From CAYMND01 sp964465065 (GTDB lineage: Bacteria; Acidobacteriota; Aminicenantia; UBA2199): a DNA stretch of 64,000 bases. Positions 1-8,733 of the stretch are shown piece by piece. The notes below the pieces were generated by a model that was given only the letters and a program-made list of their open reading frames with translations, did no database searches and was not told where the DNA came from. A program made the translations under genes and the position numbers. Every line of letters starts with the position of its first letter. Within the stretch, counting starts at the first letter, position 1. The stretch covers positions 1-64,000 of the forward strand of contig CAYXHZ010000010.1 in the NCBI GenBank assembly GCA_964465065.1, read 5' to 3'.

Positions 1-2
1 AT

Positions 3-842
3 GACAATATCCTGATGATCGATCGAGTGGCGAATCGAATCACCTGGTACGATGGACAGATGAATATCGTTAATACCTTGCGACACAACTATAACTCACC
101 ATATGGCTTTGTTTACAATGAAGTAGTTAAAAAGACAGATGGAGCATTGGGCCTCTATTACTTTTTACCAAACTTTATTACGAATAAAAACGGTTATGAT
201 GCAGGTTACGATATTCAGGTTCTGGGAGGAACGATCGATCCAAAAAAGATGAACTGCAAGTTATATTACGAGACTTTCCAAGGGTACTGGAAGACCAGGG
301 CGGAAGATGTATTCGAAGTCGGAGAAAAGATTTTATTCGCCCAGGCCGGGGACAGCCTGTACATCGTGGATGCGGAAACCTACACCCTGACCCGCATGAG
401 CCTGGACGGCACTCCCCTCCGCTCGGTACGAATCAAAACCGCCCGTCCGGAGTTCTCCAAGGAGACTTTGCAAAAATGGTATAAAGGCTTTGCGAGTCAA
501 ACGGTCGATGAACACAAGGGACAATGGAATCCGACCTACTGGTACCCGTCGCCCCTCTGGCCGGTGGCCGCGATGTTCCCTATAGAAAACGGGTTGGCTG
601 TCATCACCTGCGAGGACTATAACCCAGAGAACAAACCGGAGATGCTGCGGGCGGACTATTTCGATCTGGACCTGAACTGCATCGGTGTGATCGAAGTCCC
701 CGCCTATCCTTTCTGGAACTGCCCCAGCATGGATAATATGATGAGAGCGCGGGGGTATTTACGATGGCAGATAGACCGGCTTTTCTATATCGATTTCAAC
801 GACGAGGAGAACCCGACCCTGTCCCGCTGGAGACTGGAATGA
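3..842 (+). CDS. Six-bladed beta-propeller-like protein, 5' truncated by the window edge
   Basis: The reading frame is open to the left edge (codons for D-N-I-L precede the first ATG at 15), so the gene very probably begins outside the window and the ATG is internal. About 280 residues are visible. The remnant 'ILMIDRVANRI' and the repeated aromatic-rich beta strands ('DSLYIVDAETYTLTRMSLDG') look like blades of an NHL/six-bladed propeller. No catalytic motif is visible. Such proteins are usually secreted or cell-surface binding scaffolds, but the signal peptide, if any, lies outside the window. The stop codon overlaps the next ATG (ATGA), so the two are translationally coupled. The propeller assignment is by strand pattern only. 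Confidence 0.6.
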   Translation, partial: DNILMIDRVANRITWYDGQMNIVNTLRHNYNSPYGFVYNEVVKKTDGALGLYYFLPNFITNKNGYDAGYDIQVLGGTIDPKKMNCKLYYETFQGYWKTRAEDVFEVGEKILFAQAGDSLYIVDAETYTLTRMSLDGTPLRSVRIKTARPEFSKETLQKWYKGFASQTVDEHKGQWNPTYWYPSPLWPVAAMFPIENGLAVITCEDYNPENKPEMLRADYFDLDLNCIGVIEVPAYPFWNCPSMDNMMRARGYLRWQIDRLFYIDFNDEENPTLSRWRLE

Positions 843-946
843 GGAAATTACTTATCGGGATCTGGATGCTGATGTTCGGACTGTCCCGGACGGCCTGTCA
901 TAGAGTAGAGAAACCTAAAGTTCCGATTCCGGTGGAGGAGATCTGA
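839..946 (+). CDS. Very small hypothetical protein with hydrophobic N-terminus
   Basis: A 35-codon ORF whose ATG overlaps the upstream stop (ATGA at 839-842). It has a charged N-terminus, a hydrophobic stretch (residues 4-16), then a Cys at residue 20 and a Pro/Val/Glu-rich tail. It could be a tiny lipoprotein, but the residues before Cys (R-T-A) are a poor lipobox. The coupled start is the main support; no family is recognised. The 99 bp that follow, up to the pgi stop, contain only a short inverted repeat (GTCTTG-N5-CAAGAC). Confidence 0.35.
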   Translation: MRKLLIGIWMLMFGLSRTACHRVEKPKVPIPVEEI

Positions 947-1045
947 GATGGTCTTAATATAGTCTTGTATGTCAAGACCGGTTTGTGGTGCGTTTTACGT
1001 TGAACTTCCTGATCGTTCATGTTCAACCGCCGCCTTCTCCAAGCC

Positions 1046-2689
1046 TCAGTCCTCGTCCCGCCGGTTGCGGGCCAGACGGTAGAAACGGATCAGCTGCTCG
1101 GTCGAGGCGTCGTGATGCGCCAGACTGTCGCTGCCGTCGTTTTCGAGTTCGGGCAGGATCACCTCGCCCATCTGCTTGCCCAGCTCGACTCCCCACTGAT
1201 CGAAGGAGAACACGTTCCACAGCACCCCCAGGCAGAAGATCTTGTGCTCGTAGAGAGCCACCAGCTGCCCCAGGCTGAACGGTGTCAGCCGTTCGATCAG
1301 CAAGGTGGTCGACGGCCGGTTTCCCGGGAAATTCCGGAACTTTTGCACGAAATCCCCGTCGTCCGGGCTGCACCGCCCGAAGGCCAGACTTTCGGTCTGG
1401 GCGAAGAAATTGGCCATCAGTTGATGGTGATGGTCGCCGACCGGGTTGAGCGAGTGGATGAAGCCGATGAAATCGCAGGGCACCAGCTGCGTACCCTGGT
1501 GCAGAAGCTGGAAGAAAGCGTGCTGGCCATTGGTCCCCGGAGCTCCCCAGGTGATCGGCGCCGTCGCATAGCGCACCGCAAGGCCCTGGCGGTCGACGCT
1601 CTTGCCGTTGGATTCCATCTCGCCCTGCTGCAGAAAGGCCGGAAACAGGGAAAGGTAGTGATCGTAGGGCAGGACCGCATGGCTGGCCGCGCCCAGGAAG
1701 CTGCTGTACCAGAAGGTCAGCAGGGCCATCAGCACCGGAATGTTCTCGGCGAGCGGTTTTTCCCGGAAATGGCGGTCCAGCTGGTGCATACCGTGCAGAA
1801 ATTCCAGAAATCGTTCGCCGCCGATGGCGATGACCAGGGGCAGGGCGATGGCCGAAGCCACGGAGAAACGACCGCCCACCCAGTCCCAGAAGGGGAATAT
1901 GGCCCCTTCATCGACGCCGAATTCCCGGGCCCGGTCCGGTCGGGCGGTCACGGCCGCGAAATGGCTGTCCAGCTTGGCGTTTTCCGGCAAGCGCTTCTGC
2001 AGCCAGGCGCGGGCTGTCCGGGCGTTGGTCATCGTTTCCTGGGTGGTGAAGGTCTTGGAGGCCACGATGAACAGGGTAAGTTCCGGATCGAGTCGGCGCA
2101 CCGTTTCGGAGAACTCGCTGCCGTCGACATTGGCCACGAACGAAACGCTGATCTCTTCATGGGCGTAGTGCCTCAGGGCGGCAACGGCCATGCGCGGCCC
2201 CAGGTCCGAACCGCCGATTCCCAGGTTGACCACATGGCGCAACGGCCTGCCGGTGGCGCCGCGGACCTTGCCGGCACGGAAACGCTCGGCGTAATCCCGG
2301 CAGCGGCCCAGGGTGGTCAACACCTCCGTCATCACTTCCCGGCCGCCGACTTTCATCGGCCAGGCACTCAGGTTGCGCAGGGCGGTATGCAAAACGGCCC
2401 GGTTTTCGGTGACATTGATCGCCTCCCCGGAGAACATGGCCTCGCGTTCCGCTTCGAGATCGCGCTGCCGCGCGTATTCGAGCAGCAGATCCAGGGTCGT
2501 CTGGTTCCACAGGTTCTTGGAAAAATCGACCAGCATGTGCTCGTTGTACCGGGTGAACCGGTCCGTCCGTTCTCCGTCCTGCCGAAACAGGTCTCGCAGC
2601 TGACCCGATTTCATCTGTTGAGCGTGCTCTGTCAAGCTGCGCCAGGCTGGAGTCCGATCTGCCGGAGATATCCGCTTTTTGTCAACCAT
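1046..2689 (-). CDS. pgi: Glucose-6-phosphate isomerase
   Basis: Cytosolic interconversion of glucose-6-phosphate and fructose-6-phosphate. At 547 aa it matches the long proteobacterial-type enzyme (about 549 aa). Visible motifs are the sugar-phosphate binding 'GIGGSDLGP', the signature 'WVGGRFSVASAIALPL' and the late block 'GTNGQHAFFQLLHQGT' containing the catalytic His. The start at 2689 is chosen because GGAG lies 6 nt upstream; a second in-frame ATG at 2701 has a weaker ribosome site. The start overlaps the end of the upstream hybrid kinase by 8 nt, so pgi is the last gene of a minus-strand operon beginning at 6236. It supplies fructose-6-phosphate, the substrate of the GlmS encoded at 13919-16483. 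Confidence 0.96.
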   Translation of the reverse strand: MVDKKRISPADRTPAWRSLTEHAQQMKSGQLRDLFRQDGERTDRFTRYNEHMLVDFSKNLWNQTTLDLLLEYARQRDLEAEREAMFSGEAINVTENRAVLHTALRNLSAWPMKVGGREVMTEVLTTLGRCRDYAERFRAGKVRGATGRPLRHVVNLGIGGSDLGPRMAVAALRHYAHEEISVSFVANVDGSEFSETVRRLDPELTLFIVASKTFTTQETMTNARTARAWLQKRLPENAKLDSHFAAVTARPDRAREFGVDEGAIFPFWDWVGGRFSVASAIALPLVIAIGGERFLEFLHGMHQLDRHFREKPLAENIPVLMALLTFWYSSFLGAASHAVLPYDHYLSLFPAFLQQGEMESNGKSVDRQGLAVRYATAPITWGAPGTNGQHAFFQLLHQGTQLVPCDFIGFIHSLNPVGDHHHQLMANFFAQTESLAFGRCSPDDGDFVQKFRNFPGNRPSTTLLIERLTPFSLGQLVALYEHKIFCLGVLWNVFSFDQWGVELGKQMGEVILPELENDGSDSLAHHDASTEQLIRFYRLARNRRDED

Positions 2690-5180
2690 TCCTGTCTCCA
2701 TGATCCGCTATTTTGCCATCCTCGGCCAGCTCCTGCAGCAGGGCGCTGAGCTGGGCGATCTGAAACGGTTTGGCCAGGTAATACTGCAGTTGCCGGGAAA
2801 ACACCTGCCGTTCCAGGTAATCGCGGTTGTAGCCGCTGGCGATGACGATCGGGCAGTTGCAGCCCAGGTCGTGCAAGCCGTCGAAGGCCTCTTCTCCGCC
2901 CATGTCCGGCATCTCGACATCCAGCAGGATCAAGTCGATCCGTTCCCGGTTCTCCTGATAGACCCGCAGACCTTCCCGGCCGTTGACGGCGGTCAGCGCC
3001 TGGATCCCCAGAGTCTCCAGCATTTCCATGCCGATATCGCGTACCACCGCCTCGTCGTCGATGAGCAGGACACAGCCGGGCAAGGCGTGTCCGGCCTGAA
3101 CGCTCGCATCTGCACGCTCGACCGCCGCCGGAGCTTGCGGCTCCTTGCCCGGCAACAGAATGGTGAAAGTCGAACCCGCGCCCAGAACCGACTCGACCTC
3201 GATAGAACCGTTGGCCTCGTTGATCAGGGTCTGCACTGTCGCCAGTCCGATTCCGGTTCCGTGCTCGCTGGCCTTGGTGGAAAAAAACGGCTCGAAAATT
3301 TTGGCGAGGTGCTCGCTGGCGATACCGCTGCCGTTGTCGGCCACCCGCAGCTGGGCGTATTGGCCGTCGATCAGCCGGGCATGGCCTTTGACTTCCTGAC
3401 GGGTCAGTTCGACGACCAGCTCGGGCTGGCTGGCCCACTTGACCGCATCCCGGGCGTTGACCACCAGGTTGACGACGATCTGGGAGATCTTGGTCTGATC
3501 CATGATCACCCAGAGTTCGGGGGCGTTCTCCCGGATAGAAACCTTGATGCCCTGCAGGTTGGGCTTGAGCAGATCCATGGTCTGGTTGACCACCTGGTTC
3601 AGACAGACCGGACGCTCGCGGTCCAGACGCTGTTTGGAAAACTGGTGGATACGGCTGATGAGCTCCGACACCCGTTCCCCGGACTGGGCGATGATTTCCA
3701 CATCCTTCTGCAGATCCGATTCCGTCGGAATCTTCTTTTTCAGGATCGACGCCCGCCCCAGGATACCGGTCAGCATGTTGTTGAGATCATGGACTATCCC
3801 CCGGGTGAGCATGCCCAGAGCCCCCATCTTCTGGGCCTCGGTCAGCGAACGCTGCAGCGCGCGCACGGTGGTGACGTCCTCGATGCTGACGACGACGTTG
3901 GTTCCGTTGTTGTAGATGGGGTAGAAATTCATGTTGACCAGGCGCGACTCGCCATGGATCACCAGTTCCTGTTCGGCCTGGAACTGGGCGCGGCCGATGA
4001 TCTTGACCTCGGTGATCGTTTCCCGGAACGGCGTCAATGCGCCCACCACATGGAATAGCTCCATGTTGAGCACTTCCTGCTCCTTCTTGTGGAACAGCAG
4101 CTCGGCGCTCTTGTTCCAGACGGTGATCCGGTCGGCGGCGTCGATCGACAGCAAGGCGTACGGGCTGGCGTTGATCACCTTGTCGGTGAAGGTCTGCAGA
4201 GAACGGATCTCTTCGGTCAGTTCCCGCCATTCCGAGACATCGCGGATCAGGATCAGCGCCCCGATCTGCCGGCGTCCCCGATGCAGCGGCTTGACCAGAA
4301 GATCGACGAAGTTGTTGCCGGCGCCGATGGGGTTGAGGATGTTGATGCGGTTGAGCGGCTGACGGTTCTTGATGGCGTTGCGCAGGTACTCGTCGAAGCC
4401 GTCGGCCTGAGCCTGAACGGACAGGATGGTGCCGATCTGCCGGCCTAGCATCTTTTCGACCCCGGTGAAACGGGTGACGCTGTCGTTGGCGAACAGAATC
4501 GTCAGGTTGTTGTCGACGACCAGGATGAACTCCGGTATGGTATCGAAGATATGCTGGGAAAGGGCGATCTGATTCTGCAGGTTCAGTTCGATCCGCCGCT
4601 GCCGGCTGACATCCTCTGCCAGGACCAGGTACCCGGTCTGGACGCTGTGTTCGCGGCGGCCGATGGGGATGATGCTCACCCGGACATCCCGCTCCCCCTC
4701 CAGGGGCAGGCTGATGTGCCCATCCATGCCGGTCACCTGGCCTTTGCGGCGCAACTGAACCCAGAGACGGCGCAAGAATTCCGGTTCGAGCATCTGAGTC
4801 AGGCGTACATCCTCCAGGGGGCGGTCGAGAATATCCAGCCGGTAACGGCCGTAACGGTTGATGTAACGCGGAGTAAATTTTTCGGAGAAGAAACCGACGA
4901 ACAAATCGAGAGAATCGAGCAGCAGATCGGAATTCTGCTGCGAACGGTCCAACTCGTTCTGCTGGATCTGAAATATCTTGTCATAATCCAGGCAGCGTCG
5001 GGTCAGACGCCGCACCACCGGACTGGCCCAGCCATCGGGCGGTCGGTCTTTGTCGGCGCCCAGGTCCAGGGTGGATATCAGCCGTTTGAGCGGCAGCTGG
5101 TAGCGGATCCGAACCCAGAAAAACAGGCCGGCAGCAGCGAACGCAGCCAACACCAGGCACCAGTATTCGCTCACGACCAA
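2682..5180 (-). CDS. Hybrid sensor histidine kinase with PAS domains and C-terminal receiver
   Basis: 832 aa. Residues 7-24 form a single N-terminal membrane segment. The middle (about 60-430) contains at least two PAS-type segments ('HIFDTIPEFILVVDNNLTIL', 'VINASPYALLSIDAADRITV'). The HisKA phospho-acceptor is 'GIVHDLNNMLTG', followed by an HATPase_c domain ('NLVVNARDAV', 'VADNGSGI', 'GTGIGLATVQ') and a receiver domain ending the protein ('VLLIDDEAV' acidic pocket, phospho-Asp in 'LILLDVEMPDMGG'). It probably autophosphorylates on the His and passes phosphate to its own receiver. The ligand is unknown. It sits 24 bp after the anchored protein at 5205-6236 and overlaps pgi, an odd pairing of a sensor with a glycolytic gene. 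Confidence 0.9.
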   Translation of the reverse strand: MVVSEYWCLVLAAFAAAGLFFWVRIRYQLPLKRLISTLDLGADKDRPPDGWASPVVRRLTRRCLDYDKIFQIQQNELDRSQQNSDLLLDSLDLFVGFFSEKFTPRYINRYGRYRLDILDRPLEDVRLTQMLEPEFLRRLWVQLRRKGQVTGMDGHISLPLEGERDVRVSIIPIGRREHSVQTGYLVLAEDVSRQRRIELNLQNQIALSQHIFDTIPEFILVVDNNLTILFANDSVTRFTGVEKMLGRQIGTILSVQAQADGFDEYLRNAIKNRQPLNRINILNPIGAGNNFVDLLVKPLHRGRRQIGALILIRDVSEWRELTEEIRSLQTFTDKVINASPYALLSIDAADRITVWNKSAELLFHKKEQEVLNMELFHVVGALTPFRETITEVKIIGRAQFQAEQELVIHGESRLVNMNFYPIYNNGTNVVVSIEDVTTVRALQRSLTEAQKMGALGMLTRGIVHDLNNMLTGILGRASILKKKIPTESDLQKDVEIIAQSGERVSELISRIHQFSKQRLDRERPVCLNQVVNQTMDLLKPNLQGIKVSIRENAPELWVIMDQTKISQIVVNLVVNARDAVKWASQPELVVELTRQEVKGHARLIDGQYAQLRVADNGSGIASEHLAKIFEPFFSTKASEHGTGIGLATVQTLINEANGSIEVESVLGAGSTFTILLPGKEPQAPAAVERADASVQAGHALPGCVLLIDDEAVVRDIGMEMLETLGIQALTAVNGREGLRVYQENRERIDLILLDVEMPDMGGEEAFDGLHDLGCNCPIVIASGYNRDYLERQVFSRQLQYYLAKPFQIAQLSALLQELAEDGKIADHGDRNG

Positions 5181-5204
5181 GCCCCTCCTTACATCTCTGC
5201 CGTA

Positions 5205-6236
5205 TCAGTAGACCAGCTTGACGCCCTCGATTTCCTTGACCGTTTCATACGTGCCCAGAAGAAAAAACGGTTCCTGGGCCGTCTTGGCAAATATTCTGAT
5301 TTTCACCACCTGCCAATGGTAGCGGTTGGCATAGAACGCCTGGAGGTCGCCGGCCTCCAGCCCGAATTCGGAACGGATCAGCAGCTCGTCGCTGAGGGCG
5401 TCGGGATCCAGTCCGGCTTTCAGCGACGGGTAATCTGCCTGCATCTGCTGCGAACCGTCCTCAAAAACGAACTCGGCGCGAAAGATCAGTTCCGGCAGTG
5501 CCTGCTGGCCGATATTGCGCAGCCGGATCCGGGCGGAAGGATAGATGATGTGCTTGCCGCCGACCTCTTTGCGGATCCATTTGCAGCTGTGTTCGTCGAT
5601 CCGCACCGATCTGGCGATCAGCCCGGACGACTCGGTCTGAACCGGCAGCGCAGGACCGTCCAGACCGGCGATACGCCGGGATATCTCCAGGGTTCCCAAC
5701 TTGCCGGGGGCGGAATTCTTGCGGGCCAGAAGACGCACGCGCACTGCCTTCCATTCGGCGGCGTTCTGGACGAAAGCGGCCTTGGAACTGGCCGAGTATC
5801 CGTAGCGGGACGTGATCGTCAACAACGGGCTGACCTCGCCGGGCAGAAGCGGCGTGTCCAATATGGGAATATTGCCGTCGCCGATCTGTTCTCCGCCGTC
5901 GATGACCTCGAATATACCGATGAATTTCAGCGTGCCCAACGGTTTGTCGCCTACGTTCTTGACCCGGAAACTGATGGAAGGGACGATCGAAATTTTACCG
6001 GGTTCTTCGCTTTCCTTGTCGACCCAGATACTGTCGGATTCGACGATCTGCAAACCCTTCTCGATATCATCCGGACCGACCTGACCGCGGATCGCCGAGC
6101 GGATGAGCCAGGCGGCGCCGATGAGCAGAACCAGCAGCAGAGCCCGCAGAATCCATCGGCCCGGACCGCTCGGTTGAGAATCGCTTATGACCAGTTTTTC
6201 CACATCCAGATCCTGTTGGCTGTTCTCTTCGTTCAT
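5205..6236 (-). CDS. Membrane-anchored protein of unknown function with two beta-rich repeats
   Basis: 343 aa. A polar N-terminus is followed by one transmembrane segment (about residues 28-45, 'WILRALLLVLLIGAAWLI'). The remaining 300 residues are predicted extracytoplasmic. Two similar halves are visible: each has a segment 'SISFRVKNVGDKPLG' or 'SARIRLRNIGQQALP' followed by 'FIGIFEVIDGG' or 'FRAEFVFEDGS', as in Ig-like or FxLYD-type domains that describe 'relation to a neighbouring strand'. I do not recognise the exact family. It is first gene of the operon with the hybrid kinase and pgi, so it may be an accessory sensor component, but this is inference from position alone. Confidence 0.75.
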   Translation of the reverse strand: MNEENSQQDLDVEKLVISDSQPSGPGRWILRALLLVLLIGAAWLIRSAIRGQVGPDDIEKGLQIVESDSIWVDKESEEPGKISIVPSISFRVKNVGDKPLGTLKFIGIFEVIDGGEQIGDGNIPILDTPLLPGEVSPLLTITSRYGYSASSKAAFVQNAAEWKAVRVRLLARKNSAPGKLGTLEISRRIAGLDGPALPVQTESSGLIARSVRIDEHSCKWIRKEVGGKHIIYPSARIRLRNIGQQALPELIFRAEFVFEDGSQQMQADYPSLKAGLDPDALSDELLIRSEFGLEAGDLQAFYANRYHWQVVKIRIFAKTAQEPFFLLGTYETVKEIEGVKLVY

Positions 6237-6390
6237 TTTTTCACCTGATTTCCGATTATTGATACCATCAATCTACCTGTTTTTCCGTCCTTTTTCAACA
6301 AAACCGGGCAAATAAAAAGATATTGCCCGAAAAATGCCGGATTCGCCGGCGAACAAGCCCCGGGACCGAACGGACAGGCTTGTACCAGCC

Positions 6391-6425
6391 TTGACAAACC
6401 CGGACAAATCCGGATAATTTGTAAG
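6391..6425 (+). promoter_or_regulatory. Sigma-70-type promoter directly in front of gmhA
   Basis: TTGACA at 6391-6396, 16-bp spacer, GATAAT at 6413-6418. Only 7 nt separate the -10 element from the ATG at 6426, so the transcript is expected to start at or within a base or two of the start codon (leaderless). There is no Shine-Dalgarno sequence in that short gap. Confidence 0.75.
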
Positions 6426-7007
6426 ATGCAAACGATCGAAGAACTCATATACCAACGACTCCGGGAAAGACGGAATTTCTGGGAAAAACTGCAGGTGGAT
6501 CCCGCTCTGCCGGTATTCATCGACAAACTCGGCGCCGCCCTGGATCGGCAGGGCAAGCTGCTGATCATCGGCAACGGTGGCTCGGCCTGCGAATCGTCCC
6601 ATCTGGCCGCCGAGCTGGTCAACCGCTTGTACGCCGATCGGCCGGCCTGCGCCGCCCTGGCCCTGAGCACCGATACCGCCAACCTGACGGCCATCGCCAA
6701 CGACAGCGATTACCGCTACATCTTCAGCCGTCAGCTGCAGGCCCTGGCCCGACCGGGCGACATGCTGCTGGCCCTGACCACCGGCGGTGAATCGGCCAAC
6801 ATTCTGGAAGCCATCCGCTACGCGGTTCAGAACCGGATACACTGCACTGCACTGTGCGGCAGCAGGACCCGAACCTTGCGCACACTGAATCCCGACTTGT
6901 TGATCACTGTCGATAGTCCGGACACGCCGACCATCCAGGAGACGCACCTGTTTTACATCCACCTGATCGCCGAGGCGATCGAACAGAGATTCAGGAATCC
7001 ATCATGA
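6426..7007 (+). CDS. gmhA: Phosphoheptose isomerase (SIS domain)
   Basis: 193 aa, the usual length. Cytosolic enzyme converting sedoheptulose-7-phosphate to D-glycero-D-manno-heptose-7-phosphate, the first step of the heptose precursor for LPS inner core. SIS-domain landmarks are 'LLIIGNGGSACESSHLAAELVNR' near residues 46-68 and 'LLALTTGGESANILEAI' near residue 115; the C-terminal 'TIQETHLFYIHLIAEAIE' is typical of GmhA. The start agrees with the family N-terminus. It is coupled by ATGA overlap to the transpeptidase gene. No other heptose genes are in the window. A DiaA-like SIS protein is the main alternative. Confidence 0.85.
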   Translation: MQTIEELIYQRLRERRNFWEKLQVDPALPVFIDKLGAALDRQGKLLIIGNGGSACESSHLAAELVNRLYADRPACAALALSTDTANLTAIANDSDYRYIFSRQLQALARPGDMLLALTTGGESANILEAIRYAVQNRIHCTALCGSRTRTLRTLNPDLLITVDSPDTPTIQETHLFYIHLIAEAIEQRFRNPS

Positions 7008-8662
7008 CCGATTACAAGGGCGTGCAGTTCTCATTCGAGGGCAAACGCCGGCATGAACGCGTCCGGCTGCTGCGCCGCTTCATTGCCATCGCCGTGGGGC
7101 TCGGACTGATCGGTGCTACGCTGCTGTGGTGGCAGCGCCGTGACCTGCAGGAACGCATGAACGCCCTGCTGTCGGAATCGATCGCTCCCCAGGCTTTCCG
7201 AGCTTCGCTGCCTGGCTTCCGTCTGTTCCCCGACGCCCGCAGCGAAGCCGTGGCCATCTCCTGGTGCCTGGAGGACGGCGACCAGGGCAGTCAACTGCTG
7301 AACCGCATCCGTCAACGCAGTTCCTTTTTCAAGCCCGGACCGATCCTGGACCGATTGATCGAAAGGGCTTCGCCGGCCCCGTTCATCAGCTATGCCCGCT
7401 TTCTGGAAAAGCATAACTGCCTTTCGGCCTACTACGGCATCCTGTTCCGGCTCGCCAGCTATCAGACCGTGACCGATGCGGAAATACAGACCGGCCTGGC
7501 GGAGCTGGGCGACAAAGAAAAAATCGACCAGATCGGCAGGCAGATCCGCACCCTGAACCAGGAACTCGGCCGCCGGGAAGTGGTCGCCGTCCGCGACCGC
7601 GACGACCGGACACTGGCTGTCTGGTCATTGTCGGAGCGGCGCCTCGTCGAGAAATTGCCCGGCTTTTCCCTGTCCCGGCTGCAGCCGCTGTTTCAGGACG
7701 GTTACCGGCAGATCCGCCTCAGCCTGAGTTTGAAACTGCAGAACCATGCCGACAGCCTGTTCGACCCCCATTACGGCAGTCTGGTACTGCTCGATCTGGA
7801 AAACGGCTCCATTTTGGCCGCTTATTCCAAGCCCTCACCCGGCGCTGCAAAAGGCAATTCCGCGCTCGAGGACACTTTCGAGCCGGGTTCGATCGTCAAA
7901 CTGCTGACCCAGTTCATCTATGACGGGCAGAAACGGAAGAGCCTGTTCCCGTTCCACTGCGCCGGCAGCATGACCGTGGACAACCGCCTGTTCTACGACT
8001 GGACCCGTCATGACACTCTGGAATCGGTCCAAGAGGCCATGGCCATGTCCTGCAACCTGGTCTTTGCCAGGATGGGAATGGAATTGGGGGCCGAGCCCCT
8101 GCGCAAAGGCCTGGGCGATTTCTTTTTCGACCGGCCGGAGCCATGGCGTGACGGCCCGTTCACCCTGCAGCCGGGCCATACCCGTCAGCCTCAGGACCGG
8201 TTCGCCCTGGCCAATCTGTCCATCGGTCTGGAGGAGATCCGCATCAGTACGGTTCACGCCGCCCTGATCGCCGGACTGATCGCCGGCAACGGCATTCTGC
8301 CCAGCCCGCACATCCTGGCCTCCAGCAGCAACCTTCTGGGGCTGGTGATCAGCCGCTCGCCGGCCGCCGCGATCGAACTGCAGCCGCGCTGCCTGCAGTA
8401 TCTGACTCTGCAACAGTCCATGGCCATGGCGGTGGATCATGCCCGGGGAACGGCCAGACGCGCCCAGAACGACCGCTTCACACTGGCGGCCAAGACCGGA
8501 ACATCCGGTGACAGCGCCCAGGGACTGGACGCCGTCATCATCGCCTACTTTCCACGCAGCAACCCTCGCTACGCCCTGGCCTTCCGGCTCGAACACGGCG
8601 GCAAAGCCGAATACACCGGTGCCCTGTTCCTCAAACGCTATCTGGAGACCTTTCCCCGCTGA
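7004..8662 (+). CDS. Penicillin-binding transpeptidase-domain protein
   Basis: 552 aa. A short basic cytoplasmic tail, one membrane segment (about residues 24-43), then a periplasmic region. The D,D-transpeptidase motifs are complete: SxxK as S296-I-V-K299 in 'FEPGSIVKLL', SxN as S349-C-N351, and KTG at 497-499 followed by TSG. It should therefore crosslink peptidoglycan or acylate beta-lactams. There is no recognisable glycosyltransferase domain, and the N-terminal part (residues 45-240) is not a clear PBP dimerisation domain, so it is a divergent class B-like PBP rather than a confident PBP2 or PBP3. Its start overlaps the gmhA stop (ATGA), linking cell-wall and LPS precursor functions. Confidence 0.85.
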   Translation: MTDYKGVQFSFEGKRRHERVRLLRRFIAIAVGLGLIGATLLWWQRRDLQERMNALLSESIAPQAFRASLPGFRLFPDARSEAVAISWCLEDGDQGSQLLNRIRQRSSFFKPGPILDRLIERASPAPFISYARFLEKHNCLSAYYGILFRLASYQTVTDAEIQTGLAELGDKEKIDQIGRQIRTLNQELGRREVVAVRDRDDRTLAVWSLSERRLVEKLPGFSLSRLQPLFQDGYRQIRLSLSLKLQNHADSLFDPHYGSLVLLDLENGSILAAYSKPSPGAAKGNSALEDTFEPGSIVKLLTQFIYDGQKRKSLFPFHCAGSMTVDNRLFYDWTRHDTLESVQEAMAMSCNLVFARMGMELGAEPLRKGLGDFFFDRPEPWRDGPFTLQPGHTRQPQDRFALANLSIGLEEIRISTVHAALIAGLIAGNGILPSPHILASSSNLLGLVISRSPAAAIELQPRCLQYLTLQQSMAMAVDHARGTARRAQNDRFTLAAKTGTSGDSAQGLDAVIIAYFPRSNPRYALAFRLEHGGKAEYTGALFLKRYLETFPR

Positions 8663-8667
8663 TTCCC

Positions 8668-8697
8668 TTGACACTTTCCGAGCCGCCATGCTACTAT
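8668..8697 (+). promoter_or_regulatory. Sigma-70-type promoter for the membrane-anchored repeat protein
   Basis: TTGACA at 8668-8673, 18-bp spacer, TACTAT at 8692-8697, immediately after the transpeptidase stop codon. The predicted leader is about 30 nt and carries AGAGG 6 nt before the ATG at 8734. Confidence 0.7.
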
Positions 8698-8733
8698 GCA
8701 CTATATTTCAAAAGTGTTATCAAGAGGTTGAAC

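Noticed and set aside
1000..1028. GTTGAAC/GTTCAAC inverted repeat as a pgi terminator
   Set aside because: The 7-bp stem has a 15-nt loop and no clear T run, so it is too weak to call.
1019..2749. Long plus-strand open frame opposite pgi (576 codons)
   Set aside because: It is the antisense shadow of a high-GC gene; the pgi motifs on the minus strand are unambiguous and the shadow has no family features.
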